DNA of 64,000 bases from Oceanobacillus manasiensis (GTDB lineage: Bacteria; Bacillota; Bacilli; Bacillales; Amphibacillaceae), in assembly GCF_000724085.1 (NCBI RefSeq), contig NZ_CCDL010000003.1, positions 310,001 through 374,000 on the forward strand, written 5' to 3'. Positions 57,958-64,000 of this stretch are shown here, one piece after another. The position numbers and the translations under genes are program-made. Under the pieces are notes generated by a model, which was not told the DNA's origin, searched no databases, and saw only the letters and a program-made list of their open reading frames with translations. The first letter of the stretch is position 1, and the number at the start of each line of letters is the position of its first letter.

Positions 57958-58088
57958 ATAAAAACCTCCTATTATGAACTTTATTTAAAGACAATTCTAA
58001 TGAATGACGTTGTTTTACTGTTGGTCTTTATATCAGTATAAAAGAAAATGAACAGATATGGGAAATTGTTTTTTGTATTCCTACAATT

Positions 58089-58102
58089 TGTTAACGCTTT
58101 TT
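58089..58102 (-). promoter_or_regulatory. Candidate CcpA (cre) site upstream of fumC
   Basis: Minus strand AAAAAGCGTTAACA; matches the cre core AAAGCGTTAACA. It sits just before a -10-like TACAAT (58120-58125), where CcpA could block the promoter. Confidence 0.4.
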
Positions 58103-58165
58103 TTCTTCTGAAAATTTGGTACAATGGATAAAAGGCAATGCTTACATAGGGGAGGAATAAGAAAC

Positions 58166-59551
58166 ATGGATTATCGTGTAGAAAAAGATACAATAGGAGA
58201 AATAAATGTACCAGCTGAGAAATACTGGGGCGCGCAAACACAACGTAGCAAGCAAAACTTTCCTATAGGAAATGAAAAAATGCCAACCGAAATAGTTAAA
58301 GCGTTTGCTATATTAAAAATGAGTGCTGCTAAAGCTAATTATGATCTAGGATTAATGGAAGAGGAAAAGGCTGAAGCCATTGCTTACGCAGCTCAACAAG
58401 TTGTTGACGGCAACCTTAATGAGCATTTTCCACTCGTAGTTTGGCAAACAGGCAGTGGGACTCAATCAAATATGAATGTGAATGAAGTTCTTGCTTATGT
58501 TGGGAACAAATGGTTAAAAGAGAAGAATAGTGAACTTGTTCTACATCCCAATGATGATGTAAATAAATCACAAAGCTCTAATGATACATATCCTACAGCC
58601 ATGCATATAGCTTCTGTTTTAAAAGTAGAGGAAAGTGTGTTACCAGCTGTGAAACAGTTGAAAGAGACACTAAAAGAGAAGATGGATAAATTTCAAGATA
58701 TAGTGAAAATTGGACGTACTCACCTCCAGGATGCTACTCCTTTGACTCTTGGACAGGAAATTAGTGGTTGGCACCGTATGTTAGAAAAGTCCGAAAGAAT
58801 GATTGAAGAAAGCACGAGATATTTAAGAGAACTTGCAATTGGCGGCACTGCTGTTGGTACAGGATTAAATGCTCATCCTGAGTTCTCTGAACGTGTTTGT
58901 GAAAAAATTAATCAATTTACAGGAAAGAAATTTATATCTGCACCTAATAAATTCCATGCGCTAACAAGTCATGATGAGACGGTATATGCACATGGTGCCT
59001 TGAAGGCTCTTGCGGCAGATATTATGAAGATTGCCAACGATGTACGCTGGCTAGCAAGCGGGCCGCGCTGCGGAATTGGGGAAATAACTATCCCTGCGAA
59101 TGAGCCGGGAAGCTCCATCATGCCAGGGAAAGTAAATCCTACACAAAGTGAGGCTGTAACAATGGTAGCCGCCCAAGTGATGGGTAATGATGCTACTATA
59201 GGCTTTGCAGCAAGTCAGGGGAATTTTGAATTAAATGTATTTAAGCCGGTAATTGCTTATAATTTCCTTCAGTCCTGTCAGCTTCTTGCAGACAGCATCC
59301 TTTCTTTTGATGAGCGTTGTGCTAGCGGGATTGAAGCAAACGAGGAGGAAATTGAAAAGTATTTAAATGATTCTCTCATGCTCGTGACAGCATTAAACCC
59401 ACACATCGGATATGAAAATGCGGCTAAAATCGCCAAAAAAGCATTTGCAGATAACGCAACATTAAAAGAGACTGCTGTTGCTACAGGGTTATTAACGGAA
59501 GAAGAATTTGATAAGTATGTAAACCCTGCAGATATGACTGGTCCAAAATAG
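58166..59551 (+). CDS. fumC: Fumarate hydratase, class II
   Basis: 461 residues. Signature [13 protein letters not shown], active-site loop in [11 protein letters not shown] and [30 protein letters not shown]. Hydrates fumarate to malate in the TCA cycle; homologue of Bacillus citG. ATG 58166 with GGGGAGGAA ahead; the 14 codons before it are rejected. Candidate cre site upstream. Confidence 0.97.
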   Translation: MDYRVEKDTIGEINVPAEKYWGAQTQRSKQNFPIGNEKMPTEIVKAFAILKMSAAKANYDLGLMEEEKAEAIAYAAQQVVDGNLNEHFPLVVWQTGSGTQSNMNVNEVLAYVGNKWLKEKNSELVLHPNDDVNKSQSSNDTYPTAMHIASVLKVEESVLPAVKQLKETLKEKMDKFQDIVKIGRTHLQDATPLTLGQEISGWHRMLEKSERMIEESTRYLRELAIGGTAVGTGLNAHPEFSERVCEKINQFTGKKFISAPNKFHALTSHDETVYAHGALKALAADIMKIANDVRWLASGPRCGIGEITIPANEPGSSIMPGKVNPTQSEAVTMVAAQVMGNDATIGFAASQGNFELNVFKPVIAYNFLQSCQLLADSILSFDERCASGIEANEEEIEKYLNDSLMLVTALNPHIGYENAAKIAKKAFADNATLKETAVATGLLTEEEFDKYVNPADMTGPK

Positions 59552-59566
59552 TAAATGGAATTATCG

Positions 59567-59600
59567 ACAAAAACCCTGATGCTATGGCATTAGGGTTTTT
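59567..59600 (+). terminator. Terminator after fumC
   Basis: AAAAACCCTGATG / CATTAGGGTTTTT, then C. Confidence 0.9.
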
Positions 59601-59795
59601 CTTATAGTATTAAATTATAAAGTATGGTTGAAAGGTGATTATAAAACTAATATGAAATAATCAAGCCCATACAATGAATACGAAGTATTAGTCACTACTA
59701 TGCACTTTCATACAACGTTTGTACACTTTGAACTTTAATACAAACCCTTTGCTCAATAGATTGGAAACTACCCTACAATTTACCAAATAAATAAG

Positions 59796-59825
59796 GTAAT
59801 AAGTTAGCTGATTCTGCTCACACTA
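59796..59825 (+). promoter_or_regulatory. Sigma-G-type promoter of the SASP gene
   Basis: GTAATA (59796-59801), 17-base spacer, CACACTA (59819-59825; consensus CATACTA). Confidence 0.55.
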
Positions 59826-59847
59826 TAATTACAGGAGGTGATAAACA

Positions 59848-60051
59848 ATGGCTAACAACAACAATTCAAACCAATTGATTGTACCTGGTGTACAACAAGC
59901 ATTAGATCAAATGAAAATTGAGATTGCTCAAGAATTTGGTGTTAACTTAGGTGCTGACACAACTTCACGTGCTAACGGTTCTGTTGGTGGTGAAATCACT
60001 AAACGTCTTGTTCAAACTGCTCAACAACAAATGAATGGATCACAATTTTAA
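59848..60051 (+). CDS. sspA: Alpha/beta-type small acid-soluble spore protein
   Basis: 67 residues: Asn-rich start, [23 protein letters not shown] with the GPR protease site in [30 protein letters not shown]. Coats and protects spore DNA. AGGAGGTGAT precedes the ATG. Symbol stands for the sspA/B-type family, not a specific orthologue. Forespore promoter upstream. Confidence 0.97.
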   Translation: MANNNNSNQLIVPGVQQALDQMKIEIAQEFGVNLGADTTSRANGSVGGEITKRLVQTAQQQMNGSQF

Positions 60052-60061
60052 TATGAATGGT

Positions 60062-60094
60062 AAGAGGGGAAAGCACAGCTTTCCCCTCTTTTAA
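60062..60094 (+). terminator. Terminator after ssp
   Basis: AAGAGGGGAAAGC / GCTTTCCCCTCTT, then T. Confidence 0.93.
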
Positions 60095-60104
60095 TCGTTT
60101 TGCG

Positions 60105-60138
60105 AAATAAAAAAGAAGCAGCATAGCTGCCTCTTCGG
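60105..60138 (-). terminator. Terminator of msmX
   Basis: Minus strand GAAGAGGCAGC-TAT-GCTGCTTC followed by T6. Confidence 0.8.
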
Positions 60139-60145
60139 ATAAAAT

Positions 60146-61246
60146 TTATAATCTTATTCTTGCTTCGCTTTCGACGTCGAAGAAATGAGCACTGTTCATA
60201 TCAAATGCCAATTCCATTTCTTGTCCGCCTTTCACGTCTGTCCTGGAGTCAACTCGTGCAACAAAATCTTGCTCATTTACTTTGGAGTATAAGTAGGATT
60301 CAGCACCCATAAGTTCAGCAACATCGATAGTAGCTTTAATCTTACTACCTGGTGTTGACTCAATGAAAACAGGCTCATCGTGAATATCTTCAGGACGTAC
60401 TCCTAGAATAATATCTTTCCCGATGTAATTTTGCTCGCGTAGTCCTTTCATTTTTCCTTCAGGTACTTGAATTTTTATATCACCCATTTGGAAACCGGAC
60501 TCGGTCAACTTCCCAGAGAAGAAGTTCATAGAAGGAGAACCAATGAAGCCACCAACGAAAACATTCTCAGGATTATCGTAAACCTCTTTTGGTGCTCCAA
60601 CTTGCTGAATAATTCCATCCTTCATGACTACAAGACGTGTTGCCATAGTCATCGCTTCTGTTTGGTCATGTGTTACATAAATTGTAGTTGTTTGCAGACG
60701 TTGGTGTAATTTTTGAATTTCAGCACGCATCTGTACACGTAATTTAGCATCAAGGTTAGATAAAGGCTCATCCATTAAAAACACCTTAGCATCACGAACA
60801 ATCGCCCGGCCAAGTGCTACACGCTGGCGTTGACCACCTGATAAAGCTTTTGGTTTACGATCAAGGTATGCTTCTAGGCCAAGAATTTTCGCTGCGTTTT
60901 TGACACGCTTTTCAATCTCGTCCTTTTTAAATTTACGAAGTTTCAATCCGAATGCCATATTGTCATAAACATTCATATGTGGGTAAAGGGCATAGTTTTG
61001 GAATACCATTGCAATGTCTCTGTCTTTTGGAGCAACGTCATTCATTTTCTTTTCGTCAATGTATAACGCACCATCTGAAATTTCTTCAAGTCCTGCAATC
61101 ATTCGAAGAGTTGTAGATTTCCCGCAACCAGATGGCCCGACAAATACGATGAATTCTTTATCCTTTATATGCAAATTGAAATCATCTACTGCTATTACTT
61201 TTTTATCGTAAGACTTTTGAATGTGGTCAAGTTTTAACTCAGCCAT
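60146..61246 (-). CDS. msmX: Multi-sugar ABC transporter ATPase (MsmX/UgpC family)
   Basis: 366 residues. Walker A GPSGCGKSTT, signature LSGGQRQRVALGRA, Walker B VFLMDEPLSNLDAKLRVQMRAEI, and a C-terminal TOBE-type regulatory domain (LGVRPEDI). MsmX energises several carbohydrate importers, shared among them, which explains why no permease lies nearby. A cre-like palindrome precedes it, implying carbon control. Confidence 0.95.
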   Translation of the reverse strand: MAELKLDHIQKSYDKKVIAVDDFNLHIKDKEFIVFVGPSGCGKSTTLRMIAGLEEISDGALYIDEKKMNDVAPKDRDIAMVFQNYALYPHMNVYDNMAFGLKLRKFKKDEIEKRVKNAAKILGLEAYLDRKPKALSGGQRQRVALGRAIVRDAKVFLMDEPLSNLDAKLRVQMRAEIQKLHQRLQTTTIYVTHDQTEAMTMATRLVVMKDGIIQQVGAPKEVYDNPENVFVGGFIGSPSMNFFSGKLTESGFQMGDIKIQVPEGKMKGLREQNYIGKDIILGVRPEDIHDEPVFIESTPGSKIKATIDVAELMGAESYLYSKVNEQDFVARVDSRTDVKGGQEMELAFDMNSAHFFDVESEARIRL

Positions 61247-61260
61247 ATTAATCCCTCCAA

Positions 61261-61274
61261 TGAAAACGTTTTAT
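61261..61274 (-). promoter_or_regulatory. Candidate cre site in the msmX leader
   Basis: TGAAAACGTTTTAT, centred on palindrome AAAACGTTTT, 15 bases before the start codon and just after a -10 TATAAT (61287-61282, minus), so CcpA binding would block or roadblock transcription. Confidence 0.5.
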
Positions 61275-61281
61275 TGTTTTT

Positions 61282-61310
61282 ATTATAAGAAAAGTCTGTC
61301 CGCATTAAAA
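61282..61310 (-). promoter_or_regulatory. Probable msmX promoter
   Basis: Minus strand TTTTAA (61310-61305), 17-base spacer, TATAAT (61287-61282). Confidence 0.45.
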
Positions 61311-61311
61311 T

Positions 61312-61356
61312 GGCAAACATGCACAAAAAACATCTTAGCCTTTGTGCATGTTTGCC
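61312..61356. repeat. 16-bp perfect inverted repeat between regulator and msmX
   Basis: GGCAAACATGCACAAA (61312-61327) / TTTGTGCATGTTTGCC (61341-61356). The right arm codes for the last residues of the PucR-type regulator. There is no T run of terminator quality on either side. Confidence 0.8.
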
Positions 61357-62240
61357 AGTAATGCGATATAAACAGTAATTGCTTCATGGAAATGACGAAT
61401 ATCTATGCCAGTTTTTTCAATGAATTTGTCTAACCGGTATTGTAAACTGTTTCGATGCATGTAGAGAGTCTTTGCAGCAACAGAGACATTTAAGTTACAT
61501 TTAATAAATGTTTCAACCGTCTGAAGAATTTCTTCATCCTCTGAGAATTCTTGAAGAACTGAAGAAGAGAGCTCTTCTCGGAAACTTTCTGATGTTTGAT
61601 CAACTAATAAAAAAGGGATGGATTCAGAGAAGGATAGCACAGATTTGTCCGAATAGTTAAAAGCAGTTCTAGCACTGGTGAGTAAAGATCTGTAATGTTT
61701 TCCTGTATTATTTAAATGTTGTACATAAGGACCTGCAAAAAAATGAATGTTAACATATAAATCGCTCATTAGGACATCGATAATTTGCTTATAAGAAATG
61801 CTCTCATCCTCGTACTTAGCCTTTTCTTCTATAATAATTCCTTCCCGTTCATTTTCCCAAAGTATCGGTACAGGGTAAGAAAAAAACTCATGAAGAGATT
61901 CTTTAAACGTTTTGGGATCAATTTGATCTTTTCTAATAGAGAAATAAACAAAACGAAAAGGATGATTCGTTTTATCGACAGAACCAGATTCTTCTCCAGC
62001 TTCAATCTTTTGTTTCCAATTCTTTTCTTGCTCTGTAAGCAATGGAAAGCTAGTTTGAAAAGGGGTTAAAAATGTGGATAAGAGAGTAAGGTCTTTATCC
62101 GTCAACTCATGCTTTAATATTCCAATTACTTGGTTCTGTTCTAGTTGAAACCATTTGTAATCTTCCTCGTTAGCTTTTTTTTTATGAAAATTTTTGTACG
62201 AAATAATAGATGGAAAAATGTTTTGTAGCTGTTCAAACAT
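61335..62240 (-). CDS. PucR/CdaR-type helix-turn-helix regulator
   Basis: 301 residues. The C-terminal HTH of the PucR/CdaR family is clear: TVETFIKCNLNVSVAAKTLYMHRNSLQYRLDKFIEKTGIDI (about 250-290). The N-terminal part is a poorly conserved sensor. It may govern msmX next door or sugar-acid use; no target is proven. Its 3' end carries the inverted repeat. Confidence 0.85.
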   Translation of the reverse strand: MFEQLQNIFPSIISYKNFHKKKANEEDYKWFQLEQNQVIGILKHELTDKDLTLLSTFLTPFQTSFPLLTEQEKNWKQKIEAGEESGSVDKTNHPFRFVYFSIRKDQIDPKTFKESLHEFFSYPVPILWENEREGIIIEEKAKYEDESISYKQIIDVLMSDLYVNIHFFAGPYVQHLNNTGKHYRSLLTSARTAFNYSDKSVLSFSESIPFLLVDQTSESFREELSSSVLQEFSEDEEILQTVETFIKCNLNVSVAAKTLYMHRNSLQYRLDKFIEKTGIDIRHFHEAITVYIALLANMHKG

Positions 62241-62398
62241 GTAAAAACCTCTTTCTCATGAACTTGCTATCATTATAGCAAGGATAACATAATTAAAAAA
62301 CAAAATTATTGGATTTTTGCCCCATTTTTCTATTGCTATACATGTTACAAATCGTTTGTTATAGTAGGTAGAGTAAGAAAATCGGAGGAGGATTTATT

Positions 62399-62758
62399 TT
62401 GCCTAACATTTACGATAGTGCGTATGACTTAGAAAAAGCAATACGTGAAAGTGAAGAATTTAAAAGCTTAAAGCTTGCATATGATGCAGTCATGAATGAT
62501 GAGTCTGCTAAGCAAATGTTCGATAATTTCCGTGACACACAAATGGCACTACAAGAGAAACAGATGCAAGGTCAGGAAATTACAGAAGAAGAAGTGGAAA
62601 AAGCACGTCAGGTTGTTGAACTTGTTCAGCAGCATGAAGACATTTCTAAATTGATGGAAGAAGAACAGCGCCTAAATACGGTAATAAATGATGTAAGCCG
62701 AATTATTACCAAGCCACTAGAAGAGCTATATGGCACACCAGAAGATACACAAGAGTAA
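62399..62758 (+). CDS. yheA: YlbF-family protein YheA
   Basis: 119 residues, all-helical, with YDSAYDLEKAIRESEEFKSLKLAYDAVMND and a heptad-rich middle. It matches YheA/UPF0342 of the YlbF/YmcA superfamily, involved in RNA processing or biofilm/competence phosphorelay in its relatives; YheA itself is uncharacterised. TTG 62399 with GGAGGAGG upstream. Confidence 0.9.
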   Translation: MPNIYDSAYDLEKAIRESEEFKSLKLAYDAVMNDESAKQMFDNFRDTQMALQEKQMQGQEITEEEVEKARQVVELVQQHEDISKLMEEEQRLNTVINDVSRIITKPLEELYGTPEDTQE

Positions 62759-62765
62759 GTAAGTT

Positions 62766-62797
62766 AAAAGTCCACATTTATTTGTGGGCTTTTTTTT
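62766..62797 (+). terminator. Terminator after yheA
   Basis: AAAAGTCCACA / TGTGGGCTTTT, then T run. Confidence 0.88.
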
Positions 62798-62847
62798 ATA
62801 GGTTAGGAAATAAAATTGCTTATTATTAATGTCATAAGTATAAGAAA

Positions 62848-62889
62848 AACTAGAATTCACTATAAGGCTAGCGAATTCTAGTTTTTTTT
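62848..62889 (+). terminator. Second terminator-like hairpin
   Basis: AACTAGAATTC (62849-62859) / GAATTCTAGTT (62873-62883), then T6. No gene lies between it and the yheA terminator. Confidence 0.75.
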
Positions 62890-62962
62890 ATGACAAGCAG
62901 GATGTTGCTCACCGAACGGCGAAAGAGATTAAAGAGACTACATAAAATGGAGGGATGGATCG

Positions 62963-63733
62963 ATGAAATATGTGATGATGGAAGAAAAAGGGGAAATTAC
63001 GTATATCTACTTAAATCGTCCTGATAAATACAATGCATTAAATAAAGAGATGTTAGAGGAGCTCCTAGATACAGTAAGGCATGTAAGAGATAGTGTAGCA
63101 AGAGTAGTTGTTTTGTCTGGTAAAGGGAGCGCTTTTTGTTCTGGTGGCGATATTCGTATGATGGAAGATTTTTCGGATAGAGCTAACTTTAATGGGGTCA
63201 TGGAAACCATTAAAGACATCGTAATGGAGTTATTTATGATGCCTAAGATCATTATTTCTGCCATCCAAGGAGCTGCTGTAGGGTTAGGTCTAAGTATTGC
63301 GCTAACAGCAGATTATGTTGTGACACAGAAAGATGCAAGATTAGGTATGTTATTTCTTGGTATAGGTTTATTGCCTGATGGAGGAGGACACTTCTTTTTG
63401 CAAGAACGAATTGGTGTTCAAAAAGCTAAACAATTTATTTGGGGGATGGAACAAGTCAAGGGTATCCAGGCAAAAGAAATGGGATTGGTTGATATCCTGT
63501 CAGATGAGCAGGCGATTATGACGGCAGATAGACTTGCTGAAAAGCTCCTTTCCTCACCGCTAACAGCTATGTTAAAGACTAAAATGCTTTATCATTCGCG
63601 ACAGAGAGACAACCTTTTGTCTTTTTTAGTTGATGAACAAGAGGCTCAATGGGAACTCAGACAAACTCAAGATCACCAAGAAGGTGTGCAAGCATTTTTA
63701 GATAAAAGAAAACCACGCTTCAAAGGTGAATAA
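62963..63733 (+). CDS. yhaR: Enoyl-CoA hydratase/isomerase family protein (YhaR-like)
   Basis: 256 residues. Crotonase fold: NRPDKYNALNKEM, oxyanion hole residues in GSAFCSGGDIRMM and AAVGLGLSIALTADYV, and GLLPDGGGHFFLQERIG. The second catalytic Glu of hydratases is Asp in GLLPDGGG, so a true hydratase is doubtful; isomerase or another CoA activity is possible. Its closest remembered relative is YhaR. GGAGGG precedes the ATG. Confidence 0.87.
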   Translation: MKYVMMEEKGEITYIYLNRPDKYNALNKEMLEELLDTVRHVRDSVARVVVLSGKGSAFCSGGDIRMMEDFSDRANFNGVMETIKDIVMELFMMPKIIISAIQGAAVGLGLSIALTADYVVTQKDARLGMLFLGIGLLPDGGGHFFLQERIGVQKAKQFIWGMEQVKGIQAKEMGLVDILSDEQAIMTADRLAEKLLSSPLTAMLKTKMLYHSRQRDNLLSFLVDEQEAQWELRQTQDHQEGVQAFLDKRKPRFKGE

Positions 63734-63761
63734 TGACCAGCGCGTAAAATCGCTGCTGGTC
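63733..63761. terminator. Hairpin between convergent genes
   Basis: TGACCAGC / GCTGGTCA arms; no T run follows, so weak. Confidence 0.4.
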
Positions 63762-63774
63762 AATTGCTATTACT

Positions 63775-63960
63775 TTATCGGTGGAATAGTATTAGTTTTG
63801 CTTCTGGGGTGACACATCGATGCGTGTATTCTTGGTAACCAGTATCATCTAATCTGGCTTGTCCAACCGTTTTTGCTTCATCATCTGATGTAGCCGTGAA
63901 GGACTCATCTAATAGTTTTTTACCGGATTGATCAAATACAGTCAAGGCATAAGTTCTCAT
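63775..63960 (-). CDS. yhzD: YhzD-family small protein
   Basis: 61 residues: YALTVFDQSGKKLLDESFTA, GQARLDDTGYQEYTHRCVTPEAKLILFHR. The THRC and LILFH ending are hallmarks of the YhzD family; function unknown. GGGAGG lies upstream. In B. subtilis the same neighbourhood holds yheA and yhaR, consistent with its place here. Confidence 0.85.
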   Translation of the reverse strand: MRTYALTVFDQSGKKLLDESFTATSDDEAKTVGQARLDDTGYQEYTHRCVTPEAKLILFHR

Positions 63961-64000
63961 TTGTTCTACTACCTCCCTATGTTAAATATGTCTATATACT

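Overview
The window looks like chromosome of a low-GC, endospore-forming member of the Bacillaceae, closest in feel to the Oceanobacillus/Virgibacillus/Gracilibacillus group. The pointers are a gerA-type germinant receptor operon, an alpha/beta small acid-soluble spore protein, YhcN- and YjcZ-type spore proteins, sigma-G-like promoters, AGGAGG ribosome sites, many TTG/GTG starts and a tyrosine T-box. Most of it is ordinary housekeeping sequence; accessory DNA is concentrated at about 5-8 kb. I could not run searches, so names rest on recognised motifs and family lengths.

Layout. 1-4.8 kb: 3' part of a carbamoyl-phosphate synthase large subunit, a Rieske/FAD oxidoreductase and a SpoIIAA-like protein. 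4.9-8 kb: a decaying island in which an IS200/IS605-type tnpB-only element sits inside a GNAT acetyltransferase gene, followed by a TPR pseudogene. 8-16 kb: nucleotidyltransferase, YjaZ-like lipoprotein, S9 peptidase, P-loop kinase-like protein, NUDIX hydrolase, CorA transporter and D-amino-acid transaminase. 16-21.3 kb: tRNA-Gly with a truncated upstream copy, an ABC-class ATPase, queG, an amidase-domain protein and trmL. 21.3-29 kb: a structured intergenic repeat, an unlisted 33-codon gene, odhAB, nupC and a murG paralogue. 29-33.4 kb: gerABC-type operon on the minus strand. 33.4-39.3 kb: a leader peptide and attenuator in front of a bmrCD-type heterodimeric ABC exporter, a trypsin-like protease and a PRC-barrel protein. 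39.5-42.3 kb: sigI-rsgI and a YhcN lipoprotein. 42.4-48.4 kb: yrrT-luxS-mccA-mccB, an M20 dipeptidase, an SDR and yjcZ. 48.4-58 kb: an ABC exporter, map, a BtuF-like protein, an NhaC-family antiporter under a Tyr T-box, azlCD, a CDF transporter and a zinc-dependent phospholipase-C-like protein. 58-64 kb: fumC, ssp, msmX, a PucR-type regulator, yheA, an enoyl-CoA hydratase and yhzD.

The most informative regulatory regions are two RNA switches. The first (33.4-33.8 kb) has a strong promoter, a 26-codon leader ORF, and an 8-base segment inside that ORF exactly complementary to the left arm of a downstream terminator: a translation-dependent attenuator for the multidrug ABC exporter. The second (54.0-54.3 kb, minus strand) is a T-box whose specifier reads UAC and whose tRNA-acceptor bulge is UGGU. 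Both fit tRNA-Tyr and imply that the NhaC-family protein moves tyrosine or serves tyrosine homeostasis.

Other structure not explained by genes: four dispersed copies of a palindromic intergenic repeat with compensating stem changes (about 2.65, 27.8, 48.1 and 57.0 kb); a 320-bp stem-loop-rich element bounded by 18-bp direct repeats (21.3-21.65 kb); a 16-bp perfect inverted repeat between a regulator gene and msmX (61.3 kb); candidate CcpA (cre) sites at odhA, fumC and msmX; and three well-formed sigma-G-like promoters.
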